From positions 1-33,868 of the forward strand of contig CALJOA010000149.1 of assembly GCA_937981585.1 (NCBI GenBank): DNA of 33,868 nt, in the 5' to 3' direction. Position 1 is the first letter of the stretch, and every line of letters begins with the position of its first letter. Below, one piece after another: positions 23,491-33,789 of the stretch. The translations under genes were made by a program, and so were the position numbers. The stretch comes from an uncultured Pirellulaceae bacterium (GTDB taxonomy: Bacteria > Planctomycetota > Planctomycetia > Pirellulales > Pirellulaceae). Below the pieces are notes generated by a model. The model was not told the DNA's origin, searched no databases, and was given only the letters and a program-made list of their open reading frames with translations.

Positions 23491-26112
23491 ATGAGTTACA
23501 ACCCTCCACAAATCTTGGTTTGTTTTACACTTCTAATGGCAAGTTTGACCATTGGTTGTTCGCCCACCAAACCAATGTATCTCAACGATACCGGTGATCT
23601 GTCGACTTATATCGAACAGGCAACCAAAGTCGAATACCCAGATGTCGAGCATCCTACGCTCGACGAAGTCACCCAGTCTTACCAACCGATGACCGTTCTG
23701 GACCCTGACTTCACAACGTACATGGACCTTTCGCTCGAAGATGCGGTTTCTTACGCACTTTCCAACTCGAAAGTTATTCGCGGTTACGGAACACCAAGCT
23801 TGCAAGGAACTCGTGTTTCGCCGGGGCAAGACGGATTGGCCAATGGGCCCAACGCTGCTGCAACTACCTACAACGTCGCGATTCGCGAAACCGAGCCAGG
23901 ATTTATCGGAAGGCCAGGCCAGATTGCCAACCCAAGCGGCATCACGACCAACACTGCGCTTGATGGTAACCAAGGCGTCGAGGCAGCCTTGGCTGACTTT
24001 GACGCTCAACTCACCAGTAGCTTTACGTTTACCAAAACCGACGAGCCACGAAACAGTCTACTGAATCAGTTTAACGCCCGTGTCTTCCAACAAGACCAAC
24101 TGCAATGGCAAACCGAAGTCGCAAAGAAGACGGCCAACGGAACGCAGCTCTTCTTCCGAAACGTCAATCGTTACACCGACAACAACAACCCTCTGATCAG
24201 CGATCCAATCGGCGGTCTTCAAGCTCTGGACAGTTGGTACCGAGCGAGTTTCGAAGCCGAAATTCGCCAACCGCTGCTTCGTGGCCGCGGTGCGTTCATC
24301 AATCGCATGCCGATCGTGATCTCTCGAATCAGCACTGACCAGGAAATCGCCAACCTTGAGGCGACACTTCAAAACATGGTGACCAACGTCGAGATTCGAT
24401 ATTGGGACCTTTACTGTTCCTATCGCGGACTCGACGCCGCCAAGACCGGTCGAGACGCGGCTCTTGAGACTTGGCGAATCGTCAAAGATCAATACGACGA
24501 GGGAGCAGAAGTCAACATTCAACAATTGGCACAAGCCTCCGAGCAATATCACTTCTTCGAAGCCCAGGTCATCGACGCGTACAACACCGTCATGGACAAC
24601 GAGGGCAAGTTGCGATACCTGTTTGGCTGGGCTTCAACCGATGGCCGGTTCATCCGTCCAATCGACGAGCCTGTGATGGCTCCGGTTGAGTTTGACTGGT
24701 GCACTTCGTTGTGCGAAGCCCTGTCATACCGCCCCGAACTTCGGCAGGAACGATGGGAAATCAAAAAACGAGAGTTGGCGTTGGCCTATTCGAAGAACGG
24801 ATTGCTGCCCGAGTTGAATGTGTCGGTGCTTTACCGGTGGCTGGGGCTTGGAAACAAATACGGAACTGCGGGCGACAACAATGGCTTCCCCGATTCTGAC
24901 AGTGCGGCATTGAATGAGCTATACGGTGGCGATTTCCAAGAGCTTCAATTTGGCGGAACGTTCGGAATGCCGATCGGCTTCCGACGTGAATTGGCAAATG
25001 TGAGAAACGCTCAACTGAAACTTGCTCGTGAGATCGCTCGGATCGAAGACATGGAGCTCGACATCACCAAAGAGCTCAGCGAAGCCATGAGAGCGCTGGC
25101 CGCCAACCAGATGATCATGTTGTCTTCGTTCAATCGTTGGAAAGACACAACTGTCGAAGAAGAACACTTCGAACGGCTTCAAGACGCAGGCGTAGAAACG
25201 CTCGACGTTGCCTTGGATGCCCAACGACGAAGATCACAAGCAGAAGTCGCGTTCTACACGGCGATGTGTGAGTACAACAAAGTGATCGCGTTAATCCATC
25301 GACGCAAAGGAACGATCCTACCTTACAGCGGTGTATCTTTCTCCGAAGGTCCATGGCCCGGCAAGGCATACATGGATGCCCAGGAACATGCTCGACGCCG
25401 AGGAGCGAGTCAAGAAATCAATTATGGCTGGAGCCGACCAGGCGTCATCAGTCGGGGTGAGAATTGGCCAACCGCCCACAACACAGGACACCCTCCAACC
25501 GGATATGCCAAACCGGCGGCCCAATACACTCCGGTGATGGACCATGGCGTCGCGCCGCTTTACGATCCCTACAGCCCAACGCTTGATGGCGGATACGATT
25601 CTATGATGGAGTCACAACCAATCAATTCAACTCCAATGCATGACGCTCCGATGAATGCTCCATATTACGAAGCACCCTCAGAGTCACCTTTTGATGGCTT
25701 GACCATCCCAAGTCCAGCACTGGGAAAGACAAGCCGCAAACGAACCAAACGACGAGAAGCATCCCAATCGACTCAAGGCGATGTTCGTCAGGTCAGCTAC
25801 ACCGAAGAAATCGAAAATGCCACACCGGCTCCCGTTGCGGTTCTCAAAGAAAGGTATCGCAAGCGAAAATCGACAGCCAAAAAGTCGATTCAACGCCCCG
25901 TCCCCAATCGGGATCTTTCGCCAAAGCCAACGAAGCGGTTACGGGCGACTCCAATCGGTTCCGCTGCGAACTCAAGCAAACCGACGGCTAAAACTTCGGC
26001 CAATCCTCCAAACGCAAGACTTCGAACCGGCAATATGTCGTGGGAGAGGTTCGGACTGACACAGCCCCAGAAAACATCAACCCAATCCACCGCTCGAATC
26101 AAAACCAACTAG
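23491..26112 (+). CDS. TolC-family outer-membrane lipoprotein with basic C-terminal tail
   Basis: About 873 residues. The N-terminus is a lipoprotein signal with lipobox LTIGC (Cys23). Residues about 80-620 follow the TolC/OEP pattern of long helices: an RQPLLRGRG-type segment (typical 'LxQPLLrg'), VEIRYWDLYCSYRGLDAAK, and a second half containing RLQDAGVETLDVALDAQRRRSQAEVAF split around an LKLAREIARIEDMELDI block. Beyond about 640 is a long polar, proline-rich tail that becomes rich in Lys and Arg, an unusual addition for the family. The protein would form the outer-membrane channel of an efflux or type I secretion system, but no adaptor or pump gene is adjacent. ATG 23491 is preceded by AGGGA and starts the signal; the frame opens at 23419. 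Confidence 0.88.
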   Translation: MSYNPPQILVCFTLLMASLTIGCSPTKPMYLNDTGDLSTYIEQATKVEYPDVEHPTLDEVTQSYQPMTVLDPDFTTYMDLSLEDAVSYALSNSKVIRGYGTPSLQGTRVSPGQDGLANGPNAAATTYNVAIRETEPGFIGRPGQIANPSGITTNTALDGNQGVEAALADFDAQLTSSFTFTKTDEPRNSLLNQFNARVFQQDQLQWQTEVAKKTANGTQLFFRNVNRYTDNNNPLISDPIGGLQALDSWYRASFEAEIRQPLLRGRGAFINRMPIVISRISTDQEIANLEATLQNMVTNVEIRYWDLYCSYRGLDAAKTGRDAALETWRIVKDQYDEGAEVNIQQLAQASEQYHFFEAQVIDAYNTVMDNEGKLRYLFGWASTDGRFIRPIDEPVMAPVEFDWCTSLCEALSYRPELRQERWEIKKRELALAYSKNGLLPELNVSVLYRWLGLGNKYGTAGDNNGFPDSDSAALNELYGGDFQELQFGGTFGMPIGFRRELANVRNAQLKLAREIARIEDMELDITKELSEAMRALAANQMIMLSSFNRWKDTTVEEEHFERLQDAGVETLDVALDAQRRRSQAEVAFYTAMCEYNKVIALIHRRKGTILPYSGVSFSEGPWPGKAYMDAQEHARRRGASQEINYGWSRPGVISRGENWPTAHNTGHPPTGYAKPAAQYTPVMDHGVAPLYDPYSPTLDGGYDSMMESQPINSTPMHDAPMNAPYYEAPSESPFDGLTIPSPALGKTSRKRTKRREASQSTQGDVRQVSYTEEIENATPAPVAVLKERYRKRKSTAKKSIQRPVPNRDLSPKPTKRLRATPIGSAANSSKPTAKTSANPPNARLRTGNMSWERFGLTQPQKTSTQSTARIKTN

Positions 26113-26135
26113 TTGAACTTAGAATGCTCGCCAAA

Positions 26136-26185
26136 GTAGCACGCCTCACCGAGGCGTGAAAACTCGCCACTATGAGGCGAGCTAC
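26136..26185. repeat. Compound hairpin after the TolC-like gene
   Basis: CACGCCTC (26140-26147) / GAGGCGTG (26151-26158) is followed by CTCGCC (26163-26168) / GGCGAG (26176-26181). Both hairpins are enclosed by GTAGC (26136-26140) and GCTAC (26181-26185). It looks like a dispersed REP-type element; there is no T-tract, so it is not a classic terminator. Confidence 0.6.
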
Positions 26186-26247
26186 TAACTGGCCAATTCA
26201 TAGTTGCACGAACAAATTACAGGACCTCGAATCCTCAAAGGTCAGCC

Positions 26248-26721
26248 ATGAAAAACTGGATCACTTACATCGCCATTTTGACACTCCTACTGGGCACCAC
26301 GTTTGGATGCAGTATGTGTTGTGGCCCTTACGACTACGACTATCCAAACTTTGGCGGAAAACACCAGCGTGTCGATCCTCGATACGGTCGCGTTGGTTCA
26401 ATTTTTTCCGACCCGACTGCATTTGCCGATGGTCCAAGCGCCGACTCAAATCTCGAAGCACCAAAACCGCCACGCGCCGATACCTCAGATGATATCGAAG
26501 AAGATCAGGATACCGATCTGGACCTCGACGCCGAATTAGAACGGATGCGAAACGATCTCGATCTTGAGCTCGATGGAAACCGGGAAGAAATTGAACCGAT
26601 GCTCGATCCGACTGACGAAACTGAAACGCTTCCCGCGCCCGAGCCCGACACCGACGGTCCGACGGCATCACGGATGTGGCGAACGCAGCCACTTCGGCCA
26701 GGACAAAAGAACTGGCGGTAG
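26248..26721 (+). CDS. Small acidic lipoprotein
   Basis: 157 residues. A signal peptide ends in a lipobox TTFGC (Cys21), followed by SMCCGPYDYDYPNFGGKH and GRVGSIFSDP, a block I associate with planctomycete lipoproteins encoded beside TolC-type genes (recollection, not checked). The remainder is strongly acidic with many Asp and Glu (about 70-125) and looks disordered. It follows the TolC-like gene by about 135 bp on the same strand, with the compound hairpin between. It is probably an envelope accessory protein; its function is unknown. Confidence 0.75.
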   Translation: MKNWITYIAILTLLLGTTFGCSMCCGPYDYDYPNFGGKHQRVDPRYGRVGSIFSDPTAFADGPSADSNLEAPKPPRADTSDDIEEDQDTDLDLDAELERMRNDLDLELDGNREEIEPMLDPTDETETLPAPEPDTDGPTASRMWRTQPLRPGQKNWR

Positions 26722-26865
26722 AACGCGGGTACGCCTCACGTTCATCGCAAAGCGAAGCAAAGATGGCTTGACAAGTATTCGGCAGATGAGCATGTCCAGC
26801 CGCCAACTACCAAACCGGTTTTTTAAACCCGCGTCTGTCGCAACCAACCTCTTAACCACTTTCCA

Positions 26866-28113
26866 ATGTCGCTTCCTATTGTAACCCTCAACACGGAAGA
26901 AAAGTGGGACTGCCATCAATGTGGTGTTTGCTGCCGCGGTAGCTTGGTACCACTGAGTAAACAGGACGCAGATCGGCTTCGTAGTCAAAGCTGGGAAAAA
27001 CAGCCTGGATACGAGAACATTCAAATCATGGTCCCGCATCGCGGCGCCGAAAGTAAACATCGGCTTGCGCATCGGCCCGACGGATCGTGCGTGTTCCTAA
27101 AGGACGATGGGCTATGCCTCATTCATTCCAAGCTGGGGCTGGAAGCCAAGCCAACGATCTGCCAGACATTTCCAATGCAGTTGGTCCCTCAAGACAAGCA
27201 GGCCGTGTTGACCTATCGTCGAGCGTGCCCCTCAGCGGCCGCCGACAAAGGCATCGGTGTCAAGGAGCGCGTGCCCGGGATCGAGCAACTGGTTAAATCC
27301 GATCGCTTAACAGCCGAACCAATTGTTCCTCCACTTTTGAAGACTGGCGAAAAAAGAAAGTGGAAAACGATCCGATGTGTATTGGAATCAGTTGGTTCGT
27401 TACTGCGAGATGAGCGATTCCCTCCTGTACGGCGAATTGTTCATGCGTTGCAGTTTGCCAAAAACATTGACGCGGCAAAGTCACGGCGCATGTCAGAATC
27501 AGATATCGTTGAGCTGGCAACAGCACTGGTCGAGCTGGCCCCGCATCAGTCCAAACCATTTTTTGACGACCGAAAAACGCCCAAGGGAATTTCCAAAGCG
27601 ATGTTTCGCTTGATGGCCGTTTCCTGTGCTCGGCTTCATCCCTATTGCCGACACCAATCGAATTGGGCCACACGAATGGACTTGGCAAAAACCTCCTGGA
27701 AATGTTTTCGCGGCAAGGGCCAGACACCTGCGTTTGGTGATGGCTTTCCAACATCAACGTTTGAAACTCTTGAGCAACCGATCGGCATCAAGCCTCCAGA
27801 GGTATACCTGCCGCTTACCCGAATGATTGAAACCACGTCTGCGACATATCTCTATGCACTTGCCGATCGAAATGGATGGACGGTGACGGATAGCATCCGA
27901 GGACTGGCGTTACTTTTCCCAGTGGGGATGTGGATGCTGCGCTGGCAAGCATCCAGCCATGAGCCAACGGTCGAAGACATGCTGAACATTGTGGTTGCGC
28001 TTGACCGAAGCCAGGGATACAAACCGCTTTGCGGTCGGCAGCAACGATTGAAACTTTCGATGCTTGGTTTCAATGGAGAGCTTGAGCGGCTGGTTGTTTC
28101 TTACGTGAGTTAG
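26866..28113 (+). CDS. YkgJ-type cysteine-cluster protein
   Basis: 415 residues. The N-terminal ~110 residues carry the YkgJ/FliB-like cysteine pattern: CHQCGVCC (16-23), then Cys75, Cys84 and PTICQTFPMQ (Cys99), matching the CxxCxxCC...C...C.xFP arrangement thought to bind zinc or an Fe-S centre. The remaining ~300 residues are without a recognised domain, longer than typical YkgJ proteins (about 100-150) and closer in size to lysine-N-methylase FliB, though no flagellar gene is nearby. ATG 26866 has no clear Shine-Dalgarno sequence. The gene's stop overlaps the convergent minus-strand gene by 4 bp. Confidence 0.8.
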   Translation: MSLPIVTLNTEEKWDCHQCGVCCRGSLVPLSKQDADRLRSQSWEKQPGYENIQIMVPHRGAESKHRLAHRPDGSCVFLKDDGLCLIHSKLGLEAKPTICQTFPMQLVPQDKQAVLTYRRACPSAAADKGIGVKERVPGIEQLVKSDRLTAEPIVPPLLKTGEKRKWKTIRCVLESVGSLLRDERFPPVRRIVHALQFAKNIDAAKSRRMSESDIVELATALVELAPHQSKPFFDDRKTPKGISKAMFRLMAVSCARLHPYCRHQSNWATRMDLAKTSWKCFRGKGQTPAFGDGFPTSTFETLEQPIGIKPPEVYLPLTRMIETTSATYLYALADRNGWTVTDSIRGLALLFPVGMWMLRWQASSHEPTVEDMLNIVVALDRSQGYKPLCGRQQRLKLSMLGFNGELERLVVSYVS

Positions 28114-29252
28114 GTTTTCATTCGCTTCAACTTCGATTCAGACTTCCTGTTTGAATCCGATTTCATTTCCTTTTTATCCGATTTCATTTCCTTTGAATCA
28201 GGTTTTTCCTTCGAATCCGATTTCATTTCCTTCGAATCCGATTTCTTTACGTCAGTCTTTTTTGAATCGGCCTTCTTGGCGTCGGACTCGCTATTCTTTT
28301 TTTCCTTGCTTTTCATATCGTCGCGCATCTCAGGCGACTTTTCTTCTTCAGGAAGTACCGCCTCAAATTCAGCCTCAATGTCGTCAGGTTCTTGGACCTC
28401 AGAACTGATTTTTCTCAAAACCGAAAACTTGGGAGAATTTGTATTTGCGTTAACCGCAGCCAACATATGCCGCCGGTCAAGTTTTACGTAAACCGTAGTC
28501 TCTGTTCGAGAGCTGAATACTTTTCGCTTACGATCCGAGTAGAACTGAACGATCTCGTAGTACGCGCCTTCGCCAGGCTCCAGTCCGTCGGTTTTGAAAG
28601 AACGCTTCGCGATGACACCGACATTCGAATGACACGGCAGCACTTCCCAGGTGCCGTGTATCTCTTTAGGCGAAGGACCGGGAGTACCGTTGACGATTCT
28701 GGTAAGCAACGAAGTATTGGCGTTGATTAACTCCATCGGCGCAGGCAACTTCATTCTGGCAGGTTGTTTCCTCTGAGGTTTTTTAGATTTGTTTGGCTTG
28801 GCTGACTTGCTCCGGCCCTTGCTCATACTTTTGCGTTTGCTCCTAGAGGGCAACGGAGTTCTTGGACTAGCTTCCTTGGCCCGTTTTTTGGCTTGGGCTT
28901 TCCGAGCCTCTTTGGCTTTAGCCTCTTCCAATTTGGCTTTGGCCTCTTCCAATTTGGCTTTGATGCTTTGCTTCTTGTCAGCAGGATCTATTTCCTCAAT
29001 CGTGATCACTGGCTTCTTTTTTTCGCCGCGAGCTTGCGTCTTGGGTGACTCGCTTTCGGCAAGCTTACTCAAGATGCTCTCTCCATTGTTTTCTGGCAGC
29101 GACGCGATTGGCACAGATACCTGCTCAACGGCAGCCATTGAGACTTTCGCTTCACCGGCATTTTCCAACTGGGAAAACGCTCCCCAGGCGGTAAACACCA
29201 ACGCAGTGGAAATGGCAGCAATTGCCCCAAAAATTGCAAAGTAATTTCTCAC
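28110..29252 (-). CDS. Anchored Lys/Glu-rich repeat protein, unknown function
   Basis: About 380 residues. A hydrophobic segment near the N-terminus (about 5-22) is followed by a charged helical region with repeated LEEAKAK units and a KSKRKSMSKGRSKSAK-like basic stretch. A compact middle part (about 185-290: GTWEVLPCHSNVG, YYEIVQFYSDRKRKVF, TVYVKLDRRHMLAAV) looks like a folded beta domain. The C-terminal ~55 residues repeat KSDSKEM-type units. The folded part may carry the function; I do not recognise it. GTG 29252 is chosen because AAGAGG sits 6 bp upstream; a GTG at 29273 is the alternative. It converges with the YkgJ-type gene with a 4-bp overlap. Confidence 0.7.
   Translation of the reverse strand: MRNYFAIFGAIAAISTALVFTAWGAFSQLENAGEAKVSMAAVEQVSVPIASLPENNGESILSKLAESESPKTQARGEKKKPVITIEEIDPADKKQSIKAKLEEAKAKLEEAKAKEARKAQAKKRAKEASPRTPLPSRSKRKSMSKGRSKSAKPNKSKKPQRKQPARMKLPAPMELINANTSLLTRIVNGTPGPSPKEIHGTWEVLPCHSNVGVIAKRSFKTDGLEPGEGAYYEIVQFYSDRKRKVFSSRTETTVYVKLDRRHMLAAVNANTNSPKFSVLRKISSEVQEPDDIEAEFEAVLPEEEKSPEMRDDMKSKEKKNSESDAKKADSKKTDVKKSDSKEMKSDSKEKPDSKEMKSDKKEMKSDSNRKSESKLKRMKT
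28151..28260. repeat. Intragenic tandem repeats encoding the KSDSKEM tail
   Basis: About four to five degenerate copies of a 20- to 30-base unit containing TCCGATTTCATTTCC run through this segment, within the 3' end of the minus-strand repeat protein gene. The repeats stay in frame, giving the Lys/Ser/Asp-rich tail. Confidence 0.7.
28921..28962. repeat. Perfect 21-bp tandem duplication inside a gene
   Basis: The 21-base unit beginning GCCTCTTCCAATTTGGCTTT is repeated exactly (28921-28941 and 28942-28962). It encodes two identical KLEEAKA heptads in the minus-strand repeat protein. Identity at the DNA level suggests recent slippage. Confidence 0.85.
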
Positions 29253-29511
29253 GACAAACCTCTTACGCGACACTTATAGATGTGACTCAAAAACTTCCTT
29301 CCATGGTGCTTGGAAAGCAAAGCAATTGCTACCATTTGTGGATGAACTTTTTATTACTGGGCTTTTTTCAGCATGAGTACACGAGAAATCCTCAATATCC
29401 TCGAAATCCGAAGCGCCCCAAGCCGACCAGAAGGTATTAGCAAAACTTGGCAAACAGCTTGCGCGAGAGTTTGATGCAGGTACTCCATCGCAGCCCCAGC
29501 GTCAAAAACGC

Positions 29512-30456
29512 TCAGCTCTGGTTGGCCAATACAGGGCGCTCAACGCCAGTGACTTCGATCACTTTCTGGCGGAAGGCTTCGCTCAATGTTTGCATCGATT
29601 CGACATCCAACTGCTCCGAGCGAGCATCAGCACCGTGGCCAAGCCGATTCAACACGTCGTCGACATCAGGTTTACTCAATTGGTTCTTAAAAGCCGAGAC
29701 AGCAACCGATCGCATGAATTTCCGACGGTGGAAGAACATCGACCGGACAAAAGCGTAGAAGAAATCCAGATCGGCGATCGCGGCTCGTCGCTCGGGACGA
29801 TGCACAATATGAATGATCGCCGAATCAACTTTGGGTCGAGGCCAAAACACCTTAGGCGACATGATGCGGACAATCTTGGTATCGCAAATGCTTTGAACCC
29901 AGATGCTCAGCGCACTGTAGTCCTTGGTGCCTGGCTTGGCGACCAGTCGTTCTCCCAGCTCTTTTTGAATCGTGACCGTCATCGTCGCCGGAATAATCTC
30001 GCTTCTTAATAGATTGGAAATAATGGGCGTCGCAACGTTGTAGGGCAGGTTGGCGGCCAGCTTAAAAACCCGATCCGGATCAACTGCAAGGTGGCGCTGG
30101 ACGGCTTCGATGACTTCGGACGCGAACTGGTTTTTGTTTTTCAGTGCGTCCTGCTTGAGCATCTCGATGTTATCAAACGACTCGAGTTCTTCGGCGGCCA
30201 TTTGATGCAAATGATGGTCGATCTCAACGGTCACCACCTGAGCAGCGGCCTCGGCGAACAAGCCCGTCAAAGACCCCATCCCAGTTCCAATCTCCAACAC
30301 GACGTCGTTTTTGTTGAGTTCAGCACTTCGAGCGAGCAAGTGAAGCAGGTTCAAGTCGATCAGGAAGTTTTGCCCATGACGCTTGTTCGGGTTCAGCCCG
30401 ACCTCTTCGAAACGACGTGACAGGTAGGAAACGGTTTGTCGATTAACTTTTGTCAT
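29512..30456 (-). CDS. rsmA: 16S rRNA dimethyladenosine transferase
   Basis: Dimethylates the two adjacent adenines near the 3' end of 16S rRNA during 30S assembly. 314 residues with RHGQNFLID (26-34), the SAM site EIGTGMG (55-61), the acidic ribose-binding end of strand 2 (VEID, 77-80) and the catalytic NLPY (136-139). A C-terminal helical domain follows. It is slightly longer than the usual ~270-290 residues. The start codon overlaps the riboflavin synthase stop as ATGA, indicating translational coupling. Confidence 0.95.
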   Translation of the reverse strand: MTKVNRQTVSYLSRRFEEVGLNPNKRHGQNFLIDLNLLHLLARSAELNKNDVVLEIGTGMGSLTGLFAEAAAQVVTVEIDHHLHQMAAEELESFDNIEMLKQDALKNKNQFASEVIEAVQRHLAVDPDRVFKLAANLPYNVATPIISNLLRSEIIPATMTVTIQKELGERLVAKPGTKDYSALSIWVQSICDTKIVRIMSPKVFWPRPKVDSAIIHIVHRPERRAAIADLDFFYAFVRSMFFHRRKFMRSVAVSAFKNQLSKPDVDDVLNRLGHGADARSEQLDVESMQTLSEAFRQKVIEVTGVERPVLANQS

Positions 30457-31085
30457 TGGTTGTCACAATCAGTTCTGTTATTCGAATCCGTCAACTGCCC
30501 ATGCGCCAATTGCTGCTGAACGTACTTCGCCAACAAGTCGGTTTCAATATTGACGCTGTCTCCAATGGCACGATCACCAAGCGTTGTGACCTCCAGCGTA
30601 TGGGGAATCAGTGCCACGCTGAACCGTTCAGTTTCAACTCCAACGAGCGTAAGGCTGATCCCATCGACGGTCACCGATCCCTTGGAAGCCATTTGACGCG
30701 TCAACGCCGCAGGAACTTTGAACCAAAACTCAGCCCACTCGCCGTCGTCATTTCGCTCGTCGACCACACCGATCGCATCGACATGACCAGACACATAGTG
30801 CCCACCCATTCGCTGGCCAACCTTGAGCGAGCGTTCGAGGTTGACTCCGCTGCCAGACTCAAGCAATCCAAGGTTGGTTCGACTAAGCGTTTCAGTTCCG
30901 GCTTGGAATGTGAGAACCTGACCGTCAATCTTGACCACCGTCAGGCAGCACCCATTGATCGCAATGCTATCCCCGATCGCCACGTCGCTGGAAACCAACG
31001 GAGCATCAACCAACAAATCGGCGGCGCCACTTTTGGCAACGATTTCTTTAATGGTTCCTTTTTCTTCGACAAGCCCGGTGAACAA
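30453..31085 (-). CDS. ribE: Riboflavin synthase alpha subunit
   Basis: Catalyses dismutation of two 6,7-dimethyl-8-ribityllumazines to riboflavin. 210 residues with the family's internal duplication: MFTGLVEEKG (1-10), SIAINGCCLTV (40-50) and NLERSL in the first barrel, then GGHYVSGHVDAIG, VTVDGISLTLVG and LIPHTLE in the second. It is the first gene of a pair with rsmA, sharing an ATGA overlap. No FMN riboswitch core is visible upstream and no other rib gene is adjacent, so it is probably constitutive. Confidence 0.96.
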   Translation of the reverse strand: MFTGLVEEKGTIKEIVAKSGAADLLVDAPLVSSDVAIGDSIAINGCCLTVVKIDGQVLTFQAGTETLSRTNLGLLESGSGVNLERSLKVGQRMGGHYVSGHVDAIGVVDERNDDGEWAEFWFKVPAALTRQMASKGSVTVDGISLTLVGVETERFSVALIPHTLEVTTLGDRAIGDSVNIETDLLAKYVQQQLAHGQLTDSNNRTDCDNQ

Positions 31086-32727
<1,642 letters not shown>

Positions 32728-32750
32728 AGCTGCCTAGGGCGCTCACTCAG

Positions 32751-32864
32751 AGGCTGTGATTTTATTAGCCGTTTTGGGCGATAGCCTGGTTGAACTGCCA
32801 TTAACCGTGGCTATCGCCAAAACGGCTGATGTTGTTAAGGAGTGTTTTGAAAAAATCACAACCT
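32751..32864. repeat. Full-length palindromic element (copy B), MITE-like
   Basis: 114 bp bounded by AGGCTGTGATTTT (32751-32763) and AAAATCACAACCT (32852-32864), near-perfect terminal inverted repeats. Inside, AGCCGTTTTGGGCGATAGCC (32767-32786) pairs with 32809-32827. It begins 23 bp after the eno stop codon. Its interior matches the reverse complement of copy C. Confidence 0.85.
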
Positions 32865-32912
32865 ATCAGAGGCGACCATGAAAACCGATAGATCTAAACT
32901 GACTAGTTAACC

Positions 32913-32946
32913 AATCCCGCGTGTCCAGCACTCGCGGGATTTTTTT
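32913..32946 (+). terminator. Rho-independent terminator of eno
   Basis: AATCCCGCG (32913-32921) pairs with CGCGGGATT (32933-32941) around an 11-base loop, followed by a T run to 32946. It lies about 185 bp past the eno stop because element B sits in between. Confidence 0.88.
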
Positions 32947-33052
32947 CTATCCAGCGCGTTTCGTTTCAACTCAGAACCGACTTGCGCCAATGACTTTGTG
33001 TTGCTGGCCTCTATAATCCCAGAGGATAGAACGCGTCTTTGAAAGGATGGGC

Positions 33053-33592
33053 ATGGCGTATTGGCTGACCGAGAATTCAATGGTACCAATGATCACTGGA
33101 GCAATTCTGGTGGTCATTCTTCTTTTAATGTCGTTCTCGGCGCGAGACCGATTGTTAGCAATCGTCGCACTCACGGTCGGCGTTCTTACATTGGCGATTG
33201 TTGTTTGCGAGCAGTTGATCGTGACCGACCAGGAAGAGGTAACAGCAACGCTTTATGTGTTGGCGGACCATGTTTCCAATAACAATGCCGATGGAATTTT
33301 GGCTTACATCAGCGACGATCACCCTCAAACCGCCGTTAGAGCGAGAAACGAAATGGCCTCGGTCAAGTTTGAGTCATGCCGACTGATCGGGACCAACTAC
33401 TTCGTTGGTCCTAAGCCGGGTAACGAAAAAGCCGAGATTTGCTTTGTCGTCGCGGCTTCGGGTACGTCCAAGCAATTGGGAACCGGTGCGAGCAACGTAA
33501 AAGTGAAGCTTTACCTCAAGCGCGAGTCCGAATCCAATTGGAAAATCATTGACTACAAACGCGAGCTCCCTCACGCCGGATTGAAACTTTAA
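33053..33592 (+). CDS. Membrane protein with extracytoplasmic alpha/beta domain, unknown
   Basis: About 179 residues. Two hydrophobic segments (about 12-30 and 36-56) are followed by a soluble domain (about 60-175) beginning EEVTATLYVLADHVSNNNAD and ending in LKRESESNWKIIDYK. The helix-then-strands layout with a final W-K-I-I-D-Y strand recalls NTF2-like (DUF4878 or similar) domains; this is a resemblance only. ATG 33053 is preferred because GAAAGGATG lies 6-8 bp upstream; ATG 33047 is the other possibility. No operon partners. Confidence 0.75.
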   Translation: MAYWLTENSMVPMITGAILVVILLLMSFSARDRLLAIVALTVGVLTLAIVVCEQLIVTDQEEVTATLYVLADHVSNNNADGILAYISDDHPQTAVRARNEMASVKFESCRLIGTNYFVGPKPGNEKAEICFVVAASGTSKQLGTGASNVKVKLYLKRESESNWKIIDYKRELPHAGLKL

Positions 33593-33630
33593 CCGGGCAC
33601 AACTTTGGTGTGCGAGATGGTAAATCGAGG

Positions 33631-33745
33631 AGGCTGTGATTTTTTCAAAACATGCCCTAACAACACCAGCCGTTTTTGGCGCTAGCCATTGTTAACGGCG
33701 TTTCAACCGGGACTGTCGCCCAAACGGCTAATAAAATCACAACCT
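33631..33745. repeat. Full-length palindromic element (copy C), interior inverted
   Basis: 115 bp with the same ends as copy B (AGGCTGTGATTTT at 33631-33643, AAAATCACAACCT at 33733-33745). Internal arms are at 33668-33687 and 33711-33729. The interior reads as the reverse complement of copy B's interior, while the ends and the right flank (AGAGGCGA) keep copy B's polarity. Confidence 0.85.
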
Positions 33746-33789
33746 AGAAGAGGCGATAGGAGCATCAAATGTTGCTGTCGTCGCCACTT

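Noticed and set aside
32878-32910. 10-codon ORF (MKTDRSKLTS) with a GAGG upstream, just before the eno terminator
   Set aside because: Too short to support; no regulated gene follows the terminator closely, and such micro-ORFs are common by chance.
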